From: Variovorax sp. 770b2
GTDB lineage: Bacteria; Pseudomonadota; Gammaproteobacteria; Burkholderiales; Burkholderiaceae_C
Direction of reading: 5' to 3'
NCBI RefSeq assembly: GCF_900115685.1
Contig: NZ_FOXJ01000001.1
Location: forward strand, 372,001 to 436,000
DNA: 64,000 bases
Part shown: positions 1 to 7,291 of the stretch, in pieces
How positions within the stretch are numbered: the first letter of the stretch is position 1
How the letters are laid out: the number at the start of each line of letters is the position of its first letter
Translations under genes and position numbers: made by a program
The notes under the pieces: generated by a model
Database searches by the model: none
The model's input: only the letters and a program-made list of their open reading frames with translations
What the model was told of the DNA's origin: nothing

Positions 1-830
1 ACGATGCGTTCCACCTCCGCGCGCAGCGGCGCGAGCGGCATGCCGTAGTCCAGGTAGATGAAGACCGAGCCGAGCAGTTGCGCCGAATGGCGCGTCCAGT
101 TCTGGAAGGGCTTTTCGATGAAGTAGGTGAGCGGCAGCACGAGGCGCCGCTCGTCCCAGATCTTCAACACCACGAAGGTGCCGGTGATCTCTTCCACGCG
201 GCCCCACTCGCCCTCGACCACCAGCACGTCGTCGATGCGGATCGGCTGCGCCAGCGCGATCTGCAGGCCCGCGATGAGGTTGCTGAACACGGGCTTGGCC
301 GCAAGGCCGGCCACGATGCCGATCACGCCGGCCGAGGCCAGGAGGCTCGCGCCGACCTGGCGCGCGCCGGGAAAGGTCATGAGCATCATCGCGCCGCCCG
401 CCACCAGCACCACGCTCATGGCGGTGCGCGCGAGCACGCGGGTTTGCGTGAGCACGCGGCGCGCCTGCAGGTTGTCGGCCACGTCGGACGGGTGCTGCGC
501 GAGCACGCCGTCGGCAAACCCGCTGATGGCCCGCACGATGAGCCAGGTGGCCGCGGCGATGAGCAAGAGGCCGTTGAGGTGCCGCACGCTCCCGATGAAG
601 CGCAGGTCGTCGGGCGCGGCCTGGAACACCAGCAGCAGCGCCACCAGCGGCAGCACCAGCCGCCCGGCCGGCTGGATGTTGACCACCATCGCATGCACCG
701 CGGGCGCCGGACGGGTGATGCGCCGCAACACGAGTCCGCCGACACGGTGGACCAGGAGGGCGAGCGGGACGGCGATGAGGACGGCAATCCAGGTGCCGAA
801 CCAGGGGTGGGCAAGAATCTCTTGGGTCAT
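1..830 (-). CDS. MscS-family mechanosensitive ion channel (3' end outside window)
   Basis: The reading frame starts at the ATG at 830 and runs leftward off the window edge, so about 276 N-terminal residues are visible. The N-terminal half has several hydrophobic segments (near residues 10-30, 55-75, 85-105, 135-160). These are followed by the pore-helix-like stretch GVIGIVAGLAAKPVFSNLIA and then the MscS beta-domain, with DDVLVVEGEWGRVEEI and a PFQNW motif. This is the usual order in MscS-type channels, which open under membrane tension to release solutes. It is the third gene of a leftward operon: its ATG overlaps the FUSC stop codon (ATGA), which implies translational coupling. FUSC plus MscS suggests an envelope or solute-efflux operon. 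The C-terminal domain cannot be judged. Confidence 0.85.
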   Translation of the reverse strand, partial: MTQEILAHPWFGTWIAVLIAVPLALLVHRVGGLVLRRITRPAPAVHAMVVNIQPAGRLVLPLVALLLVFQAAPDDLRFIGSVRHLNGLLLIAAATWLIVRAISGFADGVLAQHPSDVADNLQARRVLTQTRVLARTAMSVVLVAGGAMMLMTFPGARQVGASLLASAGVIGIVAGLAAKPVFSNLIAGLQIALAQPIRIDDVLVVEGEWGRVEEITGTFVVLKIWDERRLVLPLTYFIEKPFQNWTRHSAQLLGSVFIYLDYGMPLAPLRAEVERI

Positions 831-3079
831 CGGGCGGTGGTGGGCGGTGCTTCCGTTGTCTCGTTCAGGTGTTGGAGGATGCGCGCCGCGTCGTCGCGCA
901 GCTGCGTGGAAAGCGCCGTCGCCAGGTCGAGCCGGCGCAGCAGCCAGGGGCTGATGTCGTTCTCGAACGGGTCGGGCAGGGGAATCGGGCCGCCCACGGT
1001 GGACACGCCCGTGCTCTCGGGTTGAGAGGGGCCGGTGGTCGGCGTGGTTCCGATGGCCGCCTCGATGCGTTGCGCGGTGCGCGCGAGCGGGCCTTCGACC
1101 TCGCCCGGCGTGAGGCGGTCGCGCCGCAGCACGAGCATCGATTTCACGGCGCTCAGCTGCGCGAGCATCTGGTAGCTGTGGGCCTGCAGGTGTTCCAGCG
1201 GCTCCAGCGGCGGCTGCACCGCGCGCGGCTCGGAGAGCGAGCGCTGCGTGGCCTGCACCAGGGCCGAGAGGCTGTCGAAGGCCTCGCGCCGCGCGAGCCG
1301 CCATTCGAGCTCGGGGCTGCTGTCGATGGCCTGCAGTTGGCCGAGGCCCAGCGCGAGCCGCGCATGCCGCGCCTGCGCGGTGAGCACGCGCGCCACCAGC
1401 GCCGGAATCTGCGAGCGCTCCCAGGAGGGCAGCACGTAGCAGAAGCCCCAGGCGAGCGCGGCGCCGATGAGCGTGTCGGCGATGCGCTCGAACAGCGCGA
1501 AGATGGGCGCGGTGCCGGTGTTCAGCATGTGCGCCTGCACCAGGCCCAGCACGGTGGCCGCCACCGCGGTGATGAGGTAGCGCCGCACCGCGAAGCTGTG
1601 GGCAATGGCCTGCGCGACGGTCACGATGACCAGCAGCCACAGCGCCGAAGGGTGCGCCGAGAGCAGCCCCACCGCGAGCACGCAGCCCAGCAGCGTGCCC
1701 GCCACGCGGGCGTTGCGCCGCTCCAGCGTTTGCGAGAGGCTGCCGCGCAGCACCACCACGATGGTCAGGAGGATCCAGTAGTCGTGCGAGCCCCAGGGCA
1801 TCGACACCGCGATGCCGTAGCCGGCCGCGATGGCGAGCGCCGCGCGGATCGCGTGGCGCAGCGGCGGCTGGTCCCAGCGCCACAGCGTGAAGAAGGGGCG
1901 CCACGACCAGTCGGTCGGGCTCACGAAGAGCTGCCAGTTGGCGCGCACCACGGCCAGGTCGGGCTCGGCATCGCCGCGCGCCACGGCCGACAGGCGCAGC
2001 ACCTCGTCGTTGATGTGGCCGATGCGGCTCGCAAGGCCGCGCGCGAGCATCGCGGCGGTCGGGCCGGGGTGGCCGTGGTGACCGTGATGGTGCTCGTCGT
2101 CCGCCGAGACGTGGATGGCCGCCAGGCGCGGGCGGCGGTCGGTCACGGCCTCGGGGTGGCGGCGCATCATGAGCGCGTCGGCGAGGGCGACGGTTTCGTC
2201 GGACAGCTCTTCGAGCACGCGGCGCATCTCGATCAGCGCGTCGGCGTGCGCGGGGTGGGCGCGCAGCGCGTCCAGGTCCAGTTCGCTGGCCAGCAGCTGG
2301 TCGCGCATCTCCAGCACGATCACCAGCATGGCGGCCAGGCGCTGGCGGCGCGGCGTGCGGGGCGATTCGAGCACGATGTCGCGCGTGGCCTGCAGCTGGT
2401 CGGCGAGCGCGGCTTGCTCCCGCAGCAACTGGCCCAGCACCGGCGCGGGGGTGTCGCGGATGTCGCGCGTTTCGTCCTGCGGGGTGAACTGGCCGGCCTC
2501 GGTGCGCATCAGCGCGGCCAGCGAATACAGCACATCGGCCACCGACTGGGTGCGAAAGCGCCCGTTGAGCGCGAGGTTGGCGAGCGTGGCCCAGATCACG
2601 TACAGGCCCGCGCCCAGACCGAAGTGCCAGGTGCGCTGGATGGCCTCGGACAGGTCCACCGGCGCGGGCGTGGCCATCGAGAAGATCATCGAGAACATCA
2701 CCGCGATGGCGATGGGAATGCCGCGCTTGCCCCAGGCCATGGCCAGAAAGGCCATGAAGGTGGCGGGCACCAGGAGGAGCCCCAGGCGGATCGGCGCGGT
2801 GTGCAGCATCTGCACCGCGAAGAACAGCGGCAGGCCGATGAGCGGCGCCGGCAGCATCTGGAAGAACTTGCCGCGGCGCGGGCCGGGCAGGTCGGGCGGC
2901 GCGGTGACGATCACGCCCGTGGCCGCGGCCGACGCGGCGATGGTGCCGAGCCAGAAGTGGATGCCGCCCGAGATGAACAGGAGGCCGAGCGCGACCGTCA
3001 GGCCGCTCGCCACGTAGTGGCTGAGCGCAATGCGCAACGCGGCTCGGACCCGGACGGCTGCGCTGGGCCCCGTCATCAC
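827..3079 (-). CDS. FUSC-family inner-membrane protein (YccS/AaeB-like)
   Basis: The 750-residue protein has two membrane halves. The N-terminal one (about residues 10-170) has repeated hydrophobic helices. The second (about 400-550) contains [19 protein letters not shown] and a long run of helices ending near [10 protein letters not shown]. Between them lies a soluble region with a His-rich patch ([12 protein letters not shown], about residues 325-337), and a soluble tail follows. This is the fusaric-acid-resistance/YccS architecture, a family that includes aromatic-acid exporters such as AaeB. The substrate here is unknown. The gene overlaps the inositol monophosphatase gene upstream and the MscS-like gene downstream by 4 bp each, so the three are probably co-translated. 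The His-rich patch could bind metal, but that is only inference. Confidence 0.85.
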   Translation of the reverse strand: MMTGPSAAVRVRAALRIALSHYVASGLTVALGLLFISGGIHFWLGTIAASAAATGVIVTAPPDLPGPRRGKFFQMLPAPLIGLPLFFAVQMLHTAPIRLGLLLVPATFMAFLAMAWGKRGIPIAIAVMFSMIFSMATPAPVDLSEAIQRTWHFGLGAGLYVIWATLANLALNGRFRTQSVADVLYSLAALMRTEAGQFTPQDETRDIRDTPAPVLGQLLREQAALADQLQATRDIVLESPRTPRRQRLAAMLVIVLEMRDQLLASELDLDALRAHPAHADALIEMRRVLEELSDETVALADALMMRRHPEAVTDRRPRLAAIHVSADDEHHHGHHGHPGPTAAMLARGLASRIGHINDEVLRLSAVARGDAEPDLAVVRANWQLFVSPTDWSWRPFFTLWRWDQPPLRHAIRAALAIAAGYGIAVSMPWGSHDYWILLTIVVVLRGSLSQTLERRNARVAGTLLGCVLAVGLLSAHPSALWLLVIVTVAQAIAHSFAVRRYLITAVAATVLGLVQAHMLNTGTAPIFALFERIADTLIGAALAWGFCYVLPSWERSQIPALVARVLTAQARHARLALGLGQLQAIDSSPELEWRLARREAFDSLSALVQATQRSLSEPRAVQPPLEPLEHLQAHSYQMLAQLSAVKSMLVLRRDRLTPGEVEGPLARTAQRIEAAIGTTPTTGPSQPESTGVSTVGGPIPLPDPFENDISPWLLRRLDLATALSTQLRDDAARILQHLNETTEAPPTTAR

Positions 3080-4140
3080 TTGGCGGAAGCGTCGCCCTCG
3101 GAGGGGCTGCCCGTGCCAGGCGCTGCAGGGGCGTCGCGGCGGATGCGCGTGAGCTTGCGCTGCACGGGCTTGGCTGCCACGGCGGGTGCTTCACCCTCGG
3201 CGGCTTCGTCGGCGAAATCGGCGACGGTGCTGCGGGCGTACAGGTCGACCGAGGCGTCGTCGGCATTCGTCTTGGTCGAGGCCGACACGGCGCGCACGCG
3301 GTCGCTGGCGCGCAGCTTGTCGTCCACGTTGGCGAACTTCGAATACTTCGCGAGCAGCGGCACGAGCTGGCCGTAGATGCGCGGCGCACCGGCCAGGCAC
3401 TCGCGCTGCTCCAGGAAGTCGGGCTCGCCGGTGAAGTTGCCAATGAGGCCGCCGGCCTCGGTGACCAGGAGAGAACCCGCGGCCACGTCCCAGGGGTTCA
3501 AGCCCGTCTCGAAGAAGCCGTCGGTGAAGCCCGCGGCCACGTAGGCCAGGTCGAGCGCCGCGGCGCCGGGGCGGCGCAGGCCCGCCATGCGGGGCATCAT
3601 GTCCGCCATGATGGCCAGGTACTGCTTGAAGTTGTCGCCGGTGCGGAACGGAAAGCCCGTGGACACCAGGCACTCGCTCAGCTTGGTGCGCTTGGAGACG
3701 CGGATGCGCCGGTCGTTCATGTAGGCGCCGCGGCCCTTGGTGGCGGTGAAGAGGTCGTTGCGGCTCGGGTCGTAGATGACCGCCTGCTCGATCTTGCCGC
3801 GCACCGCGAGCGCGATGGACACGCAGTAGACCGGGAAGCCGTGGATGAAATTGGTGGTGCCGTCGAGTGGATCGATGATCCAGACGTAGTCGGAATCCTT
3901 CGCACCGTATTCGGTGCCCGATTCTTCGGCCAGGATGCCGTGCCCCGGGTATGCGCCAAGCAGCGTTTCGATGATGACCTTCTCGCTGGCGTGATCGACT
4001 TCGGTGACGAAGTCGTTGACCTGCTTTTGCGAGATGCGCACGGACTCGACGTCCAGCGCGGCGCGGTTGATGATGGCGCCGGCGGCGCGTGCGGCCTTGA
4101 CGGCCACATTGAGCATGGGATGCAGGTTGGGGGACGACAT
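3076..4140 (-). CDS. suhB: Inositol monophosphatase family protein, SuhB-like
   Basis: The family's metal- and phosphate-binding motifs are visible: LAEESG (about residue 70), [17 protein letters not shown] (about 85-103) and [17 protein letters not shown] (about 216-232). The fold hydrolyses inositol-1-phosphate or related sugar phosphates with Mg2+; in E. coli SuhB also acts in rRNA transcription antitermination. The protein is 354 residues, against about 267 for E. coli SuhB. The surplus is a C-terminal tail from about residue 275, rich in Ala, Asp and Arg and ending in a basic/Pro-Gly segment. The gene is divergent from trmJ, the same pairing as in enterobacteria, which supports the assignment. 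It heads the operon with FUSC and MscS-like genes (4-bp overlap). Confidence 0.9.
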   Translation of the reverse strand: MSSPNLHPMLNVAVKAARAAGAIINRAALDVESVRISQKQVNDFVTEVDHASEKVIIETLLGAYPGHGILAEESGTEYGAKDSDYVWIIDPLDGTTNFIHGFPVYCVSIALAVRGKIEQAVIYDPSRNDLFTATKGRGAYMNDRRIRVSKRTKLSECLVSTGFPFRTGDNFKQYLAIMADMMPRMAGLRRPGAAALDLAYVAAGFTDGFFETGLNPWDVAAGSLLVTEAGGLIGNFTGEPDFLEQRECLAGAPRIYGQLVPLLAKYSKFANVDDKLRASDRVRAVSASTKTNADDASVDLYARSTVADFADEAAEGEAPAVAAKPVQRKLTRIRRDAPAAPGTGSPSEGDASAK

Positions 4141-4272
4141 TCTGGATTGTGAGAAGAACGGTGGGAGGGGTCCCCGAGATGCGATCTCCTGGCGACCCTG
4201 CGACCCGGCGATGCGGGCGGCGAGAATCGGGCATTTTACCGGCTCCGCCCGTTAGTGTCTCCAAACCCCGCC

Positions 4273-5013
4273 ATGCGCACCCGTTTCATCCTGATCCAGA
4301 CCAGCCACGCCGGCAATGTGGGCGCCGCCGCCCGCGCCATGAAGACCATGGGTTTCGACGACCTCGTGCTGGTGGCGCCGCGCTGGGCCAACGTGCTGCG
4401 GCGGGAAGAAACCATCCAGCGCGCGAGCGGCGCCCTGGACGTGCTGACGAATGCCCGCATCGTCGAAACGCTGGACGAGGCGCTCGACGGGGTGACCCAT
4501 CTGTGCGCCACCGCGATGATCCCGCGCGACTTCGGCCCGCCCACCCGCACGCCGCGCGAGCACCTGGAGCCGCTGGGAAAGCAGGGCGACCAGCACGTCG
4601 CCTTCCTGTTCGGCTCCGAGCGTTTCGGCATGCGCAATGAAGACGTCTACCGCTGCAACGTGGCGCTGAGCATTCCGACCGACCCGAAATTCGGCTCGCT
4701 GAACCTGGGCGCGGCGATCCAGGTGGTGGCCTACGAATGGCGGCTGGCCATCGGCGGCTACGAGGTGCGCGACGCCACGGCGCCCGCAGAGGCGGCCGAT
4801 GCGAAGGCTGTGGCGGGCATGCTCGACCACTGGGAGCGCTCGCTGGCGGACATCGGTTTCCTGGACCCGGCCGCGCCCAAGAAGCTGATGCCGCGGCTGC
4901 AGCAGCTGTTCAACCGGGCCCAGCCCACGCCCGAGGAGATCCACATCCTGCGCGGCATCGCCAAGGCCATGACCGATGCGGCCAAGGGCCCCAGGGGCGG
5001 CTCCACGAGCTAA
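4273..5013 (+). CDS. trmJ: tRNA (cytidine/uridine-2'-O-)-methyltransferase TrmJ
   Basis: A SpoU/TrmH-class (SPOUT) methyltransferase that 2'-O-methylates position 32 in the tRNA anticodon loop using S-adenosylmethionine. The N-terminus FILIQTSHAGNVGAAARAMK matches SPOUT motif 1. Motif 2 (VAFLFGSERFGM, about residues 115-127) and motif 3 (LSIPTDPKFGSLNLGAA, about 137-153) are present with the knot-forming Asn and Ser residues. A GTG at 4255 would add six residues, but the ATG at 4273 aligns with the usual family start, so I chose it (246 aa). No strong Shine-Dalgarno is visible. The gene is divergent from suhB and upstream of cysE, which has its own likely promoter. Confidence 0.92.
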   Translation: MRTRFILIQTSHAGNVGAAARAMKTMGFDDLVLVAPRWANVLRREETIQRASGALDVLTNARIVETLDEALDGVTHLCATAMIPRDFGPPTRTPREHLEPLGKQGDQHVAFLFGSERFGMRNEDVYRCNVALSIPTDPKFGSLNLGAAIQVVAYEWRLAIGGYEVRDATAPAEAADAKAVAGMLDHWERSLADIGFLDPAAPKKLMPRLQQLFNRAQPTPEEIHILRGIAKAMTDAAKGPRGGSTS

Positions 5014-5046
5014 AACCCCATCGAAAGTACGCGAAGACACCGGGCT

Positions 5047-5075
5047 TTAGACTGCCCGCCCACTATCGATATAAC
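5047..5075 (+). promoter_or_regulatory. Candidate sigma-70 promoter for cysE
   Basis: In the 78-bp gap before cysE there is a good -10 hexamer TATAAC (5070-5075), 17 bp downstream of a weak -35 TTAGAC (5047-5052). A start site near 5082 would give a very short leader before the ATG at 5092. This rests on hexamer matching only. Confidence 0.4.
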
Positions 5076-5091
5076 GACAACAAAGGCAGCG

Positions 5092-5862
5092 ATGTTCTCT
5101 CGACTGCGCGCCGACATCCGGTGCATCCTCGAACGCGACCCGGCCGCGCGCAGCGCCTGGGAAGTGATGACGGTCTACCCGGGCTTCCACGCCGTGGTGC
5201 TGCATCGCTGGGCGCATGCCTGTTGGACGCACGGCTTCAAGTGGCCCGCCCGCTTCATCGCGCACTGGGCGCGGTGGATGACCGGCATCGAGATCCATCC
5301 GGCCGCCAAGATCGGCGAGCGCGTGTTCTTCGACCATGCCATGGGCGTGGTGGTCGGCGAGACGGCCGAGATCGGCGACGGCTGCACCATCTACCAGGGC
5401 GTGACGCTGGGCGGCACCTCGCTCTACAAGGGCACCAAGCGGCATCCGACGCTCGGGCGCGACGTGGTGGTGAGCGCGGGGGCCAAGGTGCTGGGCGGCT
5501 TCCTCGTGGGTGATGGCGCCAAGATCGGCAGCAACGCAGTGGTCATCAAGCCGGTGCCGGCCGGGGCGACGGCGGTGGGCATTCCCGCGCGCATCATCCC
5601 CTCCAAGGCCGGCGAAAGCGCCGATGTGTCCGCGCCGCAGAAGTTCTCGGCCTACGGCATCACGCAGGAAGACGATCCGCTGAGCCAGGCCATGCGCGGA
5701 CTGATCGACAACGCATCGAGCCAGGAGCACCAGATCGCGCTGCTGTGGCAGGCGATCGAGAAGCTGTCGGCGCGTCCGGGCAACGGGGACTGCGTGCCCG
5801 GCGATGCGGCGCGCGACGAATGCTTCGAGGCGGAGAAGCTCACGCAGCTCATCGGGAAGTAA
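5092..5862 (+). CDS. cysE: Serine O-acetyltransferase
   Basis: Catalyses acetyl-CoA + L-serine to O-acetylserine, the committed step of cysteine synthesis, in the cytoplasm. The short N-terminal helical domain ([14 protein letters not shown], about residues 26-39) leads into a left-handed parallel beta-helix of hexapeptide repeats: [20 protein letters not shown], then [20 protein letters not shown]. The catalytic-site His (FDHAMG) and the [15 protein letters not shown] loop are typical of CysE/EpsC. At 256 residues it is near the usual length. The C-terminal 70 residues after the beta-helix are less conserved and may hold the cysteine feedback tail or the cysteine synthase contact. It is convergent with the VOC gene. 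Confidence 0.92.
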   Translation: MFSRLRADIRCILERDPAARSAWEVMTVYPGFHAVVLHRWAHACWTHGFKWPARFIAHWARWMTGIEIHPAAKIGERVFFDHAMGVVVGETAEIGDGCTIYQGVTLGGTSLYKGTKRHPTLGRDVVVSAGAKVLGGFLVGDGAKIGSNAVVIKPVPAGATAVGIPARIIPSKAGESADVSAPQKFSAYGITQEDDPLSQAMRGLIDNASSQEHQIALLWQAIEKLSARPGNGDCVPGDAARDECFEAEKLTQLIGK

Positions 5863-5877
5863 TCCCCCAAGGGCTGG

Positions 5878-6267
5878 TCAATTGGCCAGCGGCTGGTAGA
5901 TCTGGATCAGGTTGCCGCAGGTGTCCGCGAAGATCGCCAGCTTGATCGGCCCCTGGTCGGTGGGGTCCATCGTGAAGCGCACGCCGTGCCCGCGCAGGCG
6001 CTTGGCGTCGGCCTCCAGGTCGTCGCTCTGGAACGCTGTCGCCGGGATGCCCTGGCTCATCAATGCCTGCTGGTACGCGCGGGCGGCGGGGTTGGCGTTG
6101 GGCTCCAGCGACAGCTCCGTGTCGCCGCCTTCGGGCGACTTCACCGTGAGCCATCGGTACTCCCCGGCCGGGATCTCCAGGCTCTTCACGAAGCCGAGGA
6201 CTTGCGTGTAGAAGGCCAGGGCCTTGTCCTGGTCGTCCACGAAGATGCTGGTGAGGTTGATGCGCAT
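5878..6267 (-). CDS. VOC (glyoxalase/bleomycin-resistance) family protein
   Basis: A single-domain 129-residue VOC-fold protein that begins MRINLTSIFVDDQDKALAFY and has the family's second half, with KLAIFADTCGNLIQIYQ at the C-terminus. These proteins are small metal-dependent lyases, dioxygenases or binding proteins; the substrate cannot be told from sequence. I chose the ATG at 6265-6267 because it fits the conserved family start. The longer open frame upstream runs into the neighbouring regulator gene in another frame. It follows the AraC-type regulator gene with a 14-bp gap and is probably co-transcribed with it. Confidence 0.85.
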   Translation of the reverse strand: MRINLTSIFVDDQDKALAFYTQVLGFVKSLEIPAGEYRWLTVKSPEGGDTELSLEPNANPAARAYQQALMSQGIPATAFQSDDLEADAKRLRGHGVRFTMDPTDQGPIKLAIFADTCGNLIQIYQPLAN

Positions 6268-6281
6268 GATGATGAAGGGGT

Positions 6282-6734
6282 TCAGTGAGGTGGAAAGCCG
6301 CCATCCTGCCCAACATGCCCGCTCGCGACTTCGCCGAAATTGCGGTCGCCCGCATGGGCAAGGTTCATGAGCGCGATGCACCCCGCCGGCGCGGCGCACG
6401 GCTGGGCACTGCGCCTGTAGGCCCGGGGCGGCACGCCGAAGTGCCGGGTGAACAGCCGCGAGAAACTCCCCAGGTCGGCGAAGCCCAGCGCCAGGCCGAT
6501 CTGCGTGGCCGGCTCGTCGGTGGCCAGCAGCATCGCACGCGCGCGCTCCAGCCTTGCACGCGTGCGGCATTGCAAGGGCGTCTCGCCGAAGAGCGCGCTG
6601 AACTGGGTGATGAAGTGCGAAGTCGAGAGGCCCGCTTCTTTCGCCAGGCCCGCCACCTTGGCCGGCGGCTCCAGTTCGAACTGGAGCCGTTGGCGGGCAT
6701 CGCACATGCGCCTGAGCAGGTCGGGAGAGATCAT
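6282..6734 (-). CDS. Short AraC-family transcriptional regulator
   Basis: This 150-residue protein is essentially an AraC/XylS DNA-binding domain. It has two helix-turn-helix units: VAGLAKEAGLSTSHFITQFS (about residues 27-46) and ATQIGLALGFADLGSFSRLF (about 78-97), followed by TRHFGVPPRAYR. No N-terminal sensing domain is present. I preferred the ATG at 6734 (MISPDLLRRM); an upstream ATG would overlap cadR. A C-terminal tail of about 40 residues follows the HTH. The gene lies immediately upstream of the VOC gene on the same strand, so it probably controls it. The activating signal is unknown. Confidence 0.82.
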   Translation of the reverse strand: MISPDLLRRMCDARQRLQFELEPPAKVAGLAKEAGLSTSHFITQFSALFGETPLQCRTRARLERARAMLLATDEPATQIGLALGFADLGSFSRLFTRHFGVPPRAYRRSAQPCAAPAGCIALMNLAHAGDRNFGEVASGHVGQDGGFPPH

Positions 6735-6747
6735 GGGCCGGAAAACC

Positions 6748-7221
6748 TCAGGCGGCGCGCTTGGCGGACGTGCCGTGCAACGAGCCGTGCACGTGGCCTG
6801 CATGCTGCCCGAAGGTCTCGGACGCGAGCGTGGCCGCGTCCAGCTCCTGCAGGATGCCGCAGGCGTTCGCCGACTCGGGCCCGCAGCACTGCAGGCGCAG
6901 CGCCTTCAACTGTTTTTCAAGCGTCTTGAGTTCGGAGATTCGCGCGGCCACGTGGCCGATGTGGTCGTCCAGCAGCTGGTTGACCTCGCCGCAATCGTCC
7001 TGCGGCGCGTCGCGGAATTTCAGCAGGCTGCGGATCTCGCCGAGCGTCATGTCCAGCGAGCGGCACCGCCGGATGAAGCCCAGGCGCTGGGCATGCTCGT
7101 CGTCGTAGATGCGGTAGTTGCCATCGGTGCGCGCGGGCTCGGGCAGCAGTTGCTCGCGCTCGTAATACCTGATGGTTTCGACCGGGGTGTTCGCGGCCTT
7201 GGCCAGTTCACCGATTTTCAT
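6748..7221 (-). CDS. cadR: MerR-family Cd(II)/Pb(II)/Zn(II) regulator CadR
   Basis: The 157-residue protein has an N-terminal MerR winged-HTH (MKIGELAKAANTPVETIRYY; then NYRIYDDEHAQRLGFIRRCR), a dimerisation helix, and the metal-loop cysteines of the CadR/PbrR/ZntR group: DDCGEV (about residue 77), then CCGPESANAC (about 112-121). A His-containing tail (QHAGHVHGSLHG) follows, as in CadR proteins. Such regulators bind a dyad between -35 and -10 and untwist the promoter when loaded with Cd, Zn or Pb. The gene is divergent from cadA, and the dyad is visible in the 70-bp gap. The start at 7221 gives the canonical MKIGELAK N-terminus. Confidence 0.92.
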   Translation of the reverse strand: MKIGELAKAANTPVETIRYYEREQLLPEPARTDGNYRIYDDEHAQRLGFIRRCRSLDMTLGEIRSLLKFRDAPQDDCGEVNQLLDDHIGHVAARISELKTLEKQLKALRLQCCGPESANACGILQELDAATLASETFGQHAGHVHGSLHGTSAKRAA

Positions 7222-7253
7222 GATGCGGCAAATGGAAGTGAAGGGATTTGCGT

Positions 7254-7284
7254 TTGACTCTACACCTGCTTCAGGGTTTCCAAT
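7254..7284 (+). promoter_or_regulatory. MerR-type promoter/operator of cadA
   Basis: A -35 TTGACT (7254-7259) and a -10 TCCAAT (7279-7284) are separated by 19 bp, the over-long spacing that MerR-family activators correct. A dyad with half-sites ACTCTA (7257-7262) and CAGGGT (7272-7277) fills the spacer; CAGGGT reads ACCCTG on the other strand. This layout is diagnostic for CadR/ZntR/PbrR control. The expected transcription start is about 7291, right at the cadA ATG. Confidence 0.8.
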
Positions 7285-7291
7285 TGCGTTC

